From Plumapathes pennacea (Eukaryota; Cnidaria; Anthozoa; Antipatharia; Myriopathidae): a DNA stretch of 64,000 bases. The translations under genes and the position numbers were made by a program. The stretch is from positions 9,628,184-9,692,183 of the forward strand of contig OZ038471.1 of the NCBI GenBank assembly GCA_964036295.1, read 5' to 3'. Position 1 is the first letter of the stretch, and each line of letters opens with the position of its first letter. This document shows, in pieces, positions 33,361 through 47,300 of the stretch. The notes below the pieces were generated by a model, which saw only the letters and a list, made by a program, of their open reading frames with translations, was not told the DNA's origin and did no database searches.

Positions 33361-35878
33361 ATGGCGAGAGGAAGCATCATTCACTGGGGGCCCGGTGTAG
33401 CTCTGACTATCATTATCACGTTGTTTTCGAGTGGAACATATTGCACATTGTTATGGTTCCCTCCGTGGAGCATCGCTGGCCTGGTGCACTTTTCAGTATA
33501 TCTCACCTGGGCTGTGTTGATAATGAACTATTTCCTCAAGTCATCGTGGCTTGGGCCTGGCTATGTGCCTTTCCACTATCAGGCGGTAGGTGGTTCGTGC
33601 AAGCTCAAAACACGTCAGTTGTTGATATGGCCTTTGAATTATGACTGCATGTCAGTGAGCACATGGCGAGTGCACATGTCTGCGCTGCATAGTTAAGATT
33701 GTGATTGTTTAAATGCAAAATGAACAAGATAGTCCCAGGTTTGTAAACAGGGTTTCTTCAGTAATGTTATGTATAATATCAGGACATGCTGGATTTAGGG
33801 TTAAGCTTAGGTACAACACATTACAGTAGCTACAACCGTATATTTCAGTCGCCAGACACGATCAAGCGTTGCTGCTTAAAAGGTCGTGTGTACAGCATAC
33901 AGCTGGCATTTTATGTTCAATCAGCTACTTGTTTGCTAACATTTTGTCAAGGTATAATGCCTGACTCAGATATTTGTAATTAATGGTCTACAGTCTTGTG
34001 TCAGACTCTCTATACTGGGACCAGATGATCAAGGTGTCCATCTTATAGAGGTGGCCAGTGTCACAGCAGATTTGGACCCCCTGGTCCACATCCGCTGGTG
34101 AATATGGACCCCCTCTTGTGGATTTGGACCCCCCCCCCCCCCCCCCCCCCCTACGAAAACTGGTGTAAGAAAAATTTTTAAGTGTAAGAAATATTATCCA
34201 AAATATGAAATGTAATACTGTCACAATTTTGTATCTGTGAACAAACGGCGCTAAAAGCGCGGCACTGCTAGAGGTTTTATTTGGCTTTGGCAGCTGACAC
34301 ATTGTCGGAGTAAACACACACAATTACAAACAAGTTTTGATACAAGCAATTAAGTGAAACTGGGCTGGCCAACAAACTTTGTCTGGCTTATAGAGGTTTC
34401 TGTCTTACACTAGTGTCTGTCTTATTGGGAGAGTTGATTGTACACTATAAATGTTTTTATGGGGTATTGAGATTGGGGTATTCTATTGCTGATTGGTTTT
34501 GTTTGACACCCTGTACTATCTGTCAATATTGTAAAAACATGTTTTTAGTTGATGGCTACTTGTGCATGTGAACTTAATTGCAACTTTTTCAAATAGTTTT
34601 TTTTGTTCACATGATGGAATTTGACCAGTCATAGGGCAAGCAGAGAACCAATCAGTGCATGGTAGGATACAAACTTTGACATTAAAAATGTAAGTGGGTC
34701 GAGAAATTATCCACCCTCCCCCACGGAGGGATAGATAAATTCCGAGGGGTGGGGAGGTCTGATAGCTGTATATTTCCGAGGGGTGGGATGGGGGGGTGAA
34801 GAAAGTGTTACAATCAATTAGAATTTTCCAGGGGGTCGACGAAACAAACACAAAAGGGCCGCGCGGTACTGACCTTGTCGTACGATAGATCGTTGAATCC
34901 CTCAAATGAAGTTTCAGACCACTTAATTTTTCTTAGTTTTTCGGGAATTTGTAGGTTACTTTTCGCCGTTTTGGCCTTCGAACTAATTAGCGCTACACAA
35001 GAAACAAAATCAAACCTTGCTTTCCACTTGTCCAGAAAATCATAAATTTGTCTGGTGATTCCCATGAAGTATAATATATAACAATAGATTGGCGAGCTAT
35101 TGGTTCAAAAATAGGCCAGAAGATGTTGATGTGCTTTATATTCAATTCGACACCGAACCGTCAATCTGACACTCATCTGAAAACAAACACGAGTCCACCG
35201 TTCTTGATGTGTAATCATTTGGACAGCGGAAACAGTCCTAATCCTATGCTTTCTTTCGATTTCAATTCAGAGTAAGCGAAGTTTTAACCTTTAGAAACGT
35301 TTGTGTTTCAATTGAAAACAGTATTATTTTACTTGAGCACCGGGCGTTTGGTATGAATTATAAGGGTGAAATTCCTTCACCTTCATGTTCATTGCAAACT
35401 GATACAGTTGTCGTTTCTAAAATAATGTACTGAAGAGGCCGTTGACAAAAACATGCGCAGAAACAAAAGTTGACAGCATAAAATACCGTTTCATACTCAA
35501 AACAAGCAACACAATGTTTTCCAGTTTTAAATTATGTTGCAGTGGGAGCCTAATATTTCAAATCTTCAAGCCAGCCGGAAAATTGAATGTAGTTTGGAAG
35601 GATACAACCGTTGCGTGACAACCTGAAGTCTCACAATTGTCATTAATTTGTTATGGGATCAGTCGCTTTTCATTGCTCGGAAATTCGATATCTTCCACCG
35701 AGTCGAGCGATATAAATGTTGTTACTTTTAGCTTAGAAACACACTTGACGACACATTTGATCAAATACAATACAACAAACACAGCAAAGGTTTCATGCTA
35801 GTTGCTAGTTGCTAGTTGCTAGTTTCTAGTTGCTAGTTGCTAGTTGCTAGTTGCGATTTGCTAGTTGCTAGTTGTTAG

Positions 35879-35920
<42 letters not shown>

Positions 35921-35921
35921 G

Positions 35922-35970
<49 letters not shown>

Positions 35971-38019
35971 AGTCAAATGGAAATGGAAAATATTAGCTAA
36001 GTAGAGCGGTGGCAACTGTCCATCTGTAATGGGAGCTAAGTGTTATCTAAGAATTTGCACAAGGCGATTGTGAATTAGACTGTAAAAGAGACAAAGAAAC
36101 TAAGCTGTCAATAAACAGGACTGGTACACAATCCTCGATTGTTCCTTTTTCTCCTCTCCCCTCCCCCCTCAACTACATTTTTGCGCTCGCCCCAATTCTC
36201 GCGCAGTCATAAATCGAAAAAGTCCCAGCAGCTCTAATGCTTGCTATGCAGGCTAGGATCAACTGAGTTTCTAGCTTATAGTTTGAGTAGTTTCTAGTTT
36301 ATGGGAAAAGGTCTCTGGTACTAGACAGTTCAAGAGTCTGTCACACCTGTCAAAAGTCCATTAAAGCGGTGACAACGGGGGCGTTTATGTTCGATTCGTG
36401 AATTGCGCCACCGTATTCAGGTTAAAGGACTAGCAACTAGCAAATCGCAACTAGCAACTAGCAACTAGCAAATCGCAACTAGCAACTAGCAAATTGCAAC
36501 TAGCAACTAGCAAATTGCAACTAGCAACTAGCAAATTGCAACTAGCAACTAGCAAATTGCAACTAGCAACTAGCAAATTGCAACTAGCAACTAGCAACTA
36601 GCAACTAGCACGTTAACTTCTCTCCAACAAACAACTGCGTCTCGATGTCTATCACAATTTCCAGGGGGTTAAGTAAATTCCGGGGGGTGGGGGGGGGGGG
36701 GGTTCAAGAAAACCCCCTGGAAATGTACTTTCCTGGGGGGTGGGGAGTCTTAAAGAGGATTCCCTCTGTGGTTGGGGGTGGATAATTTCTGGAACTACAC
36801 AATGTAAGTGGGTCGACGCTACACCCATGCCTCCAGAGGTTATGCTCACACCTTTGTTGTTCAGTGTGAGACATGAGGGCAAAAAAGACCCTCTGGTCCA
36901 AGTTATTCTTTAGCCAATCATGAAAAAGACCTCAGTGTGCTGTAGAAAAAGTTTTTTCACCGAATGCTATGACTCACTATAACAATGCCAACAGTTAGTG
37001 TTGGGAATCAGTTGTGATTACATAATCAATCATTGGAAATAATTGGATTGTCCCATTACCAACCGATTATCGATTAAAACCTTGTTTGTCCAGGATATTT
37101 GAAGATTTCCCATTACAACCTCAGCTGTCATCACAAAGTTCACATAAGAAACATGTGAACGATGCACTTAGAGAGGACCAGTTTTACTGCTGTGCAGTGG
37201 TCCTTGTTTCGTGTTTGTTTCATTTCTTTTTGAGCGTTAGTTGAAAGTTAGTTTACTATATTGTATTGAAGCCAGGATGTTAAATGTGCATTATATTCTT
37301 CTTGCAGCAATTCTTAAACTTTTTTGACAATCAGTTGAGCATCAAGTGTAATCAATTGTCACGTCGCTAAAAAGTTTTCAATCAATCATCATTTATTTTC
37401 GATGATTGGTACATCAACAGTCAAAAGTTTTGAAAACTTTAACATTTTCCTTGGAGATTGACTATGTAATGTTTTTTGCATCAATTTGAGTGTCCATAAA
37501 TAATTTATTATTTATGAACATAATTTATTATTTATTATTTATTATAATTTATTAGTCAGCTTAAAACGTTTTCTATATTTGAGCTATGCTTGTTTGCCTA
37601 GTACCTTTACATTAGTTTTTAGGAAACGTAATCACATTATCCAGAGTTTGAATTAAGTATTAGGCATTTCAGCTGTTCTGCAAGACTGAACTGGTGCCCA
37701 AAATATCCACTTTTGGTTAGCTGTGTGATTTTGCTTGATGTGCATTTCAAATTTCATGTATTTATTATTTATGTGGCTGCTATTATGATTGTTTGCAGGC
37801 CAACCCAGAGGAAAACAAGTTTATGCAGTACTGCACTGTATGTGAAGGCTACAAACCACCCAGATCACACCACTGCAGCAGATGTCAAAGGTACATCTAT
37901 TGACTTTATATGTTAATACTGTGTTCAGTATGCTGTTTGTTCCCTGTCATCTGCCAAGTGTAGCTTTTCTATAAAATATAGCATGTGTGGAATAAGGTTA
38001 GTAAAACTAATGGGCTGCT

Positions 38020-38111
<92 letters not shown>

Positions 38112-41100
38112 TAATAATAATCATAATTATTATATTATAAGTATAATAAACACTTTAATTCCTCAGAGCCTTGCCAACTGTCAAAAAAAGCTGCTGGAAA
38201 TTTCACCCAGGAAATTTCACCAAATTTAAGTGCTGTTGAATCTAGTCAGGCAAAATCTGTGTACTTTAAAGTATCTTTGGCATTGATCTGGGAAAAATTT
38301 TGGTCGTTTTGAAATTTGAAGCTATATTTGAATTGAAAAAAAATGGTGTAAAGCCAAAACTTATAAAATATGCATCAGATGTCACACTTGATTGACCGTA
38401 GCCAATCTTATATTGCTTTAGATTCGCTTTTGCTCTTGATATTGACCAAGAATACTGCTAAACTCATTTGGACCAATCAAAAAGTATAGCAAATACAAAA
38501 CGAAAGCAATGGCTTGATTATACTTTCAGTATATCCGTAAAAAGCTCTTTATCCTTCAAAACAACAGTTGTGGATTAGTTGTGGAATAGATGATTTTGTG
38601 TTACATAATTTTTGCTTCTTCAAGTCACTGTGTGATGTATGGACATTGTATTTTAATGATTATCTGTATTCAGCAAAACAGTAAAAAGAGATTATGAATT
38701 GTTTAACTAAATATAACCATACCCCCAAAAAATGTGGCATTGAAATTCCTATTTTCCTTTTGTATCTTCTTTCTTTTTCTTTATTGTATAGATGTGTGAT
38801 GAAAATGGACCATCATTGTCCTTGGATTAACAACTGTGTTGGCCATAAAAACCACAGAAGCTTCACCCTGTTCCTGTTTTATGTTCCTATTGGCTGCTCC
38901 CATGCTACAGTCATCATGATTTGCTGTGTTCTCAATGAATTTTACTTTGTAAGTTGAGATAGGTAAATTGCTCAAATTGTTGTTCATAATTTACTTAGGG
39001 AGACCTTTTGATTGAAAAGGCTTTTGTTGAACAAAATGGTGCCTGTTATAAAACAATGAAGTGAATACATGTAGTCTTTGTGAGTTTTTGAACAAACACA
39101 ATTACCACAATGATCAGAAATCAAATCATTAGTTGAGTGCCTCACCAAATTGAATAAGTGAGGTGTGAGCCTGTAGGTAAAGCTTGATGTTTGATACAAA
39201 GTTGGGATTTGTTGTTTTAATGTGAAGAGAGGCTCCAAGGGGGATACATATTTTTTTTAGCAGGCATTTAGGGAGATGCATAATTTTCTATTGTCTTAAG
39301 GGGGATATACAAAGAAAGGTGCACTTTATTAAATTTCCTCCTCCCCCTCCTGGTTTTTATGTATGCAGTCTTAAGCCCAAAATGAGTCAGTAGCCACAAA
39401 CATAAATCTTTGTAGTATTGAACTGACTGAAACATAAAATGATTTGCATTTTGTAAATAGTACAATACTTAATTTTATTTGATTGACAGCTTTGTTGTTG
39501 AGGGGTTTTATGTAATTGCTTTCTTTAGTCTGCCATCATGCATTTATTGTTAAAAAATTCCTAGCCTGTTCCAGGCTCTCAGGTACTGGAGAAAGGCACA
39601 GAGAAAAGGCGTGATGAACTGGGGTGGAGGCGTGGGAGGGCTGGGGCAAGGGAGGGAGGAGGTGGGGAGAGCCTGTAGTAATTCTATTCAGAACCCCGTT
39701 CCGGTATACCAGCTCCTGGTATACCCTCTGATTGGTCACATGCCAATCATATGATATTTGACATGTAAATTATCCATGCACTTTTCTCATGCGAAACATG
39801 GTTGTAAACAGTGCAATCGCGAAATGTTTATGGGATTTCTCGCACATTAATTCTCTCAAAAAAGAACAAGAGACAAGCCTGAAACATTTAGTTGCTGTGA
39901 TTTAATTCGGCTGAGTTCAGACCCGCTGTTATTTAAATCGGTTGAGATCAGAGTCGCTGTGATTTAATTCGGCTCAGTTCAGAGTCGCTGTGATTTTATT
40001 CGGCTCAGTTCAGAGCCGCTGTGATTTAATTTGGCTCAGTTCAGAGTCCCTGTGATTTAATTCGGCTCAGTTCAGAGCCGCTGTGATTTAATTCAGCTGA
40101 GTTCAGACCAACTGTTATTTAAATCGGTTGAGATCAGAGTCGCTGTGATTTAATTCAGCTCAGTTCAGAGTCGCTGTGATTTTATTCGGCTCAGTTCAGA
40201 GCCGCTGTGATTTAATTCGGCTGAGTTCAGAGTCGCTGTGTTTTAAATCAACTGAGTTCAGACCTGCTGTGATTTAATTCAACTGAGTTCAGGCCCGCTG
40301 TGATTTAATTCAACTGAGTTCAGGGCCGCTGTGATTTCATTCGGCTGAGTTCAGGGCTGCTGTGATTTTATTTGGCTGAGGTCAGAGTCGCTGTGATTTA
40401 ATTTGGCTCAGTTCAGAGCCGCTGTGATTCAATTCAACTGAGTTCAGGGCCACTGTGATTTGATTCAACTGAGTTCAGAGCTGCTGTGATTTAATTTGAT
40501 TTGCCATTAATCAGTGAGTGACATCTTTCAAAATCACATGATCAGGGGCAGAACAACAGGGTTCTGAATAGAATTACTACAGGCTCTCCCCACCTCCTCC
40601 CTCCCTTGCCCCAGCCCTCCCGTGCCTCCGCCCCAGTTCATCGCGCCTTTTCTCTGCGCCTTTTTCCAGTATCTGAGAGCCTGGAACAGGCTAAAAAATT
40701 CCCTGCAGGGTCCCCATTTTCTGGGAGGACTCCCATATGAGAAAGGACGGGGATGCTTGTTATACATACCTCTTAGGGGACAAAATCACAGGTTTTGGTA
40801 CTGCTTAGGGTGCTCACTATCAAACTCTGACATTTTAATTTGATATGGTATCGTTTAGGGGTCTGGTCTCAGTCAATGAACTTTTAATTGTATTGGAATA
40901 CTTTTATTTGTACCTTTTAGTGTCAAAATAAGCTCGAGCTGTGCCCATTTTAGTACCTCTTAGGGGTCAAAATGAAAATTCCTGATGAGCATCATCCTCG
41001 TCCTTTTCATATGGGAGTCACCCCGGGCCCCTATTATAGCACACCTCTGTGTTTAAAGTAATTTCTTGTAATACAGCTTTATTTTATGATGGTCAGCTTA

Positions 41101-44100
41101 TCCAACTGTCTGTATTTGTCTATTAAACAAAATCAGTTTCATGAAAAAGAAATTAATTTTTACTTCAACAACTGATCAAAATCATTTGGAAGCTATACTG
41201 TTCTGAAATGGTGCATGTACAATAATCTTGAGGCATAAGCCATACTGTACGGTGTGACCACCTGTCTGAGCACAGTATATTTTGCCTGCCAGATAATAAT
41301 ATGAAAGGTGGACTGCTACCTTTATTGGGGCTGCCCCTGTTTTCATACTTTACATTTTGATAACCATTCTCAGATCAGCAGGATAATTTTTATACATTTT
41401 TGATGAGAATTTCAAGGTTAAATCATTGTGCAGTACATCACATTACGGTATGTGATCATATTGTGTTAAAAATCTATCAATAAGCATTTTGTCATAAAAA
41501 GTTTACTATTTGTGTTATATGTTTTAATCATATAAATCTTTTTCAGGAAACTGGTACTCTATACCAAAAGAGGTATTCCAGAGTGTTCCCATTTGGCTTC
41601 AACCACTTAATTGCTGTGCTATTCTGTATTGGATTATCTATTGGTGTGACTATAGCTGTTGGAATTCTACTCTATTTTCAAGTATGTATATTTTGTTCGT
41701 TCTTGGATTATGTAACCCTGAAACTCTCAAGAGTGATCAACATTAATTTTCTAATTTTTCTCCCGTTTTTCACTGCACAGTATGGAAATCTTGGATTTTT
41801 TACCAGTTGCTAAGATGAAAGCTGATTAACTTATCAGTTTTCACTACAATACATACCTTTCTTCTTAAATGGCTGAGAGACTCTGCATTTTGATCTTGGA
41901 AATGAATGTGTTAAAGGATGTTTAGATTGACTTTTGTTTCCCATTATGGGAAATGAGAAGAATGGGAAGAGAGGCAGCATGGCCGAGTGGTTAGGGTGGT
42001 GTACTTGAAATCTGGAGGAGTGGTTAGGGTGGTGTACTTGAAGTCCAGCTCTGACCATTTGTGTTGATATTTGTGAATGAAAAAGAACTGGGACCAACTG
42101 TACAAAGTGTTTGTGGCCACCGAAACTGTCTGAAACTCCTTAGAGTTACTACGGTAATAAGGGCTCACTTATACACTTAGCCAATCCTTTTTTGTTTCCA
42201 AGTGGCTAACGGGTAATTGTAGTCATGATATTTGTTTTGAAGTTCATTTTAACGTTTAAAAAGAACGGTGCAAATGAATGTGTAAATGTTTTTTTCAAAT
42301 TAATCGATACATTATAATCGTCAGTTATTCTGCTCAGTACGTCTGTGTGCGTCCTGTTGTTAGTGGTTGCTTTTGAATATAGCTACAGTTTGATTGATTT
42401 AGCATAAGCTTGACAAGTGTGCAGAGCAAGTACATGTACGACCAATGTTTAGTGTTCGAACGCTTGCTGCCTGTTCCTGTGTTACATATTTTGGTTGCAG
42501 TATTTAATTTACAAATCTGATATAGTTTTGGACGTTTAGTATCAGTAAGAGGCAGATAATTGTTTGTTTTCAACAAACCTAAATACGCGATGGGTGCAGT
42601 AAAACAAAGTAAAGCGCAAACCGTGTTAGTCCGTGTAGCTCATCTAGAAAAGACAAGATGATCATTGGTAACGTTTCGAAAAGATAAAGATAGCAGTCCA
42701 TTAGCGTTGTAAAAACCGAACAAATGTGAGGCACTGTTTGTGTTGCGTGACGTCACTTCAGCCTCGTGCATCTCTTATTTATAACGGTTAATAGCCAATC
42801 AAAAATGAAGTAGAAACACGTTCATTGATATACAACAGTCATAGCTTTTTACATGGCCTGTAATTTTTCGTAAAAGCAAATACAAGATTCTAAATAGTGG
42901 AGGCTGTTTGAATAAAGTATGTGTTGCAGGTGTCTGTAAAAGCTGTCGATTCTCGTGCTGCTGGTGATCACAACCTATTATAGGTTGTCTTTCACAGCTG
43001 GTATGAACGATTTATCTTGCTGAGAAATCCATGACTTTCACTGAGCGTTACTGACATCTGTTTCTTCTCCCTGCTGTAGGTGAAGGGAATACTACGAAAT
43101 GAAACTGCAATAGAATCGTGGATAATAGAAAAGGTACGGGAGATTTTCAAAGCAAGGGTGTTAAAAATAGAACAGCAACAGTTCATTGCCCTGGCGATCT
43201 TCTGGCAACTCGCTTACACCTTTGCAGCAAGTCTACTATTTTTCTCAATTAGACACAATAGGTGCAGTCCACCATAACGTGTCATGCAGTGGCACTTGTT
43301 GCTCCCGTACGTTCACCTGTGGTTGCAGTGCATATATGATAGGAACGGAGATGAACCGCTAAAGTAACGACCTTTTTGTAATAAAGTGACTTGGTATATT
43401 CTCAGGCAGACAGACAAAGAACTGAAGGTGAAGTATTTGTGTATCCATACAACGTTGGCTGGAGAGAAAATACAAAACAGGTTTGTGTCCAGTACTCTAC
43501 CAGCAGAACCTCTTTATTCTATATGAAATAGTTTGAATATTTGAAGGGACTAGTGTCTTTTCAGCCCCAAGCAGTTCCAGTACGAAATTAACATTTGTTC
43601 CAACAAAGGATCGCTTTGCTAAAGTGTTATTCAGTTTGGGCGCTGAACATACACGTACTTCGACTACATTTTTCATGACGGGCAGTTGAATAAGGGTGTG
43701 TTTCTTTCTAGAGATCCAAATCTGGATTACAAATCCAAAAACAGGTTATCTGTTTCTTTACTGAAATCCAAATCCGAACAATGAATCTATGTGATCCACA
43801 CTTAGGACGGATTCACAGGATCATACCCAAAATTGGATACTGTGGATCATGGATCCATTAAAGACATGCACCTTAAAAGCGCGCTATAAAAGGCAGTTCG
43901 ACATTATATTTGCATAATGTTTGTTGAATTGTACGTGCGTCCACAGCGTTCAGAAGTCGCACTGTCCATGATAAAACTTCTCTGCAGCTTGGCGACTAAA
44001 GTATACCTAAACTGATTTAAACACACACGGGCAACTTCAATGTGGAGTTCTGGAGGGAAGGATTTGAAGCAAAATTTCGAATCTGAATCAATGTTTGTGT

Positions 44101-44278
44101 GAGTTTGCATGTTAGGAACTGTGTGCAACTGATATTCCAACATTTATTTGGGGGAGGGGGAAATGGGTATTGTCCCAACCTTTCTTAGCCATGATTTTAG
44201 CACAAAGTTAAATAATAACCCAGACCTATATTGTACGCATATTCAAACAAAAACAATCAAACAAACAAAAAAGAAAAG

Positions 44279-44312
<34 letters not shown>

Positions 44313-47300
44313 AAAGCGAAACAAAAGTGCAACAAAACAAAAACGACAAGCTTTTCCGGTTTTCTTTCTTTTTTTTTTTTCCAACTGTACTCAGCGAAAC
44401 AAAGCAAGGCAATGCAAGAACACACACAAACGTTAATATAAACCATGGATATAAAGATGAGATGATGGGATGTTGTGCTTCCTTTCTGGTAGGTCCTCAG
44501 TTTAACGGATGACTACACTGGTGATGGACTTGTGTGGCCAGTTGTTGAGGGATGTGATCAGTTTACATTAACGGTATGTTTCCGCCGCGTGTTGGAGATT
44601 TGCACTTGATATGATATCCACCAGCGCCCAGTTTTTCAAAGCACGATTAGGCTAATCCTGGATTAGGTCTAAACTTTCTTGTCATTTATAAGCCTGAAAA
44701 CGTGAAAGTTTCGTCCACAACGACTTTCCTGATAACGTTTCAATCTGGAACAAGCTTATTAATTCATCTTCGAACAAAATCCTGCAGTTTATTGGGAGAG
44801 AGGTCGAGAGAAAGGATTTCGTTAATCTTGGATTCCCTTAATTGACTTTCGAAAAACCGGGCCCAGTGTAGTAACACTCGTTGTTTTTTGGATGTCTAAT
44901 TGTTTACTTTCCTCTGTTTTCTTTAGCGGGAGCAGTTGGCTCAGAAAATGTTGAAGCGCGAAAGAGCTGTAAGTACATGTTAATTTATACATTTTCATCC
45001 GTTGGAGAAGGCACCGCTGAAATTTGTTCTTGATCTCTCTTCCGTTTGCCAGCGTTTGTCGCCATAGCTATCTAAGTTTTTCTAATTTGAGGTAATTTCA
45101 CATATTGTGCAAGCTTCGTTTTTCTTGTGCACAAAGTTTTTGTTATAGAAAATGTATTGAACTAACTCATAGTTGAGCATCGCGGGGCTAGTCCATTACA
45201 CTGAACTTGTATCCACAGTTTTGTGTGATGTTGCTATGTTTACGCATATGTTTATGAAACTGCTTGTCTTTGCATCCCGAATTCTTGCAAAACAATAAAA
45301 AATATATCATTGCCACTGTTGTCGCAAGTCAGGGAGAAGACTTGCAGTTTTCATCTTGTTTAGGGAAAGTTGGCAAGTTGATTAGAAGTCTGGGGAGAAT
45401 AAGCCTTGGTGAGGAAGTTTAAAATCTCGAGAACAGTTTGCAGGAAAAGCAATGCATAAACGCAGTTATGGTATAAAGTGACAAAACCGAACCTGTTTAA
45501 TACAATTGAAGTTCTCACCATTTATGATATTCAGTAACTCGTGTGGGGCGTGCCAATCCCGCGAGCTTAAGATTGCAAACTGTGTCTTCATCGTCATCAT
45601 ATTATGTTTGTTTCTGAGTTACGAATCAGCACACGGTGATTAGTTTACATTGTCACGTGATGTGCGATGACGTACGGTGACTTCGCAAACAACTTGCAGC
45701 TGCATCCCATCCAAACTCAACACCATTTGCTTCTGTGGAACATGCACGGATAAACTTGATTTTAGGGAACGATTTGGCTTGCGTTCTTAAGTTCACGGTC
45801 AGAATCTTTGAGATTATCCACAAACAAATGTTTAGTAGTTTGGTTGTGATCGTCCGGATTAGAGTAGTCTCCAGAAAGATTGTTGTTGGTGACTGACGTT
45901 TCGACTACCTGAGCGGAAGTCATCTTCAGAGTCAAGTGAAAATATTCGTCAGATGGCGGTATTTATGTCTCTGGTTGTTGAAGTGATTGGTCCGTTATGT
46001 CAGCTTATGGTTGGTCGAGTCAGCTTGGTTGTGTTTCGTTATTGGTCAGTTGATGTTCTCTTGTCCTGTTGATTTGTCTATTGTTCGTTCGGTTGCGTTT
46101 GATGTCATCTATCAGTCGTTTGTAAGGTGCCGGTAATTGTTGACATCTGTTGAATGTTTTCCGTTCTAAGTTTGTGTACCAGCTTTCCAGTGTAAGTCGT
46201 TGGTAGTAGTTGGTACTGTGGCTGATGCATTCAGCAGAGTTCCAGTTGATGTCGTGTTCAGTCTGTCAGTGGTGTTCAGAAATGTGATTTCTGATGTCGC
46301 CGTTTCTGGTAGCTCGTTTGTGTTCAGTAAGTCTCGTGTTCAGATTTCTGCCAGTTTCACCGATGTAGGTGGCTTCGCAGTCAGTACAAGATATTCTGTA
46401 TACTGTTTCCTGTCTGTTGATGGGTTCGTCTTTGTCCTTTACGTTGGTCAGTAAGTTGCGTAGAGTCGTAATGGGTTTGTGAGCTACCCGGATGTTGTAG
46501 GGTCGTAGAATACGTGCTATCGTCTCAGAGGTGCCTCTGATGTACGGCAGTGTGGCCAAGGTCAGTGGAGTTGTGTCATCAGTGGTTTCATTGTCGGTGG
46601 TTTCGTTGGGTTCGGTGTTCTTGTGAGTGTTGCGTTTGACAAAGTTTGGGTCGTAGTCGTTCTTCTGGAAAACGCGTTCCAGGTGTCAGGTCTCGTTAAG
46701 TAAGTCGTCGGGAGAGTCACAAAGTAGTTGCGCTTGTTTCGTCAGCGTTTTGATCGTGGTTGCCTTGTGTGAAGTAGGGTTGTAAGAAGTCTGGTCAAGT
46801 AGTCTGTCAGTGTGCGTTGGTTTTCTGTAGACTGTTGTTCGTAGCCTGTCGTCCTGGCTCACGAGGCAATCTAAGAACGGAAGTTTTCCGTTGTCTTCGA
46901 TTTCCTTAGTGAACTGTATGTCAGGGTTTTGGTCGTTCAGGTGTTTTTGGAAGGTATCGATGTCGTCTGTTGTGTACAGCAGTAACGTATTGTCATCGTA
47001 TCGTAGCCAGATAGGCAGCGTTTGTTCGTAGGTTGCGTTCTTCGATGTGTTGCATCACAATTTCTGCTACAATAACAGAGACCGGTGAACCCATTGCTGT
47101 TCCGTTTAGTTGTCGATAGTGTTTTCCGTTGTACTGGAAGTACGTGGAAGTCAAGCATAGAGTTAGTAACTTCATGACGTCTTTTCTCGGTAAGGGTAGT
47201 TTGGTAGTGTGGCGTTTGATTGCAGTTTCTGTACACTGTAGTACCAACTGAAGTGGAATACTGGTGAACAGTGATTTCACATCAAAGGACACGAGTTTGT

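Noticed and set aside
33342-33644. Overlapping 100-codon frame at ZDHHC6 exon 1
   Set aside because: Shifted shadow of the real exon, which has the conserved membrane segments and a phase-0 donor.
36652-36901. Proline-rich minus-strand frames
   Set aside because: Caused by the C/G run and dispersed repeat F; not conserved as protein.
39890-40497. CRISPR-like array of regular repeats
   Set aside because: The 31-bp units are directly contiguous with no unique spacers, in an animal intron inside a fold-back element; it is a minisatellite.
41970-42062. Possible tRNA-Ser gene
   Set aside because: Only A-box and weak B-box resemblance; acceptor stem and variable arm do not form, and an internal duplication is present. 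Kept as a SINE fragment.
44231-44512. Lysine-rich open frame
   Set aside because: Produced by the poly-A run at 44270-44309; no biological signal beyond it.
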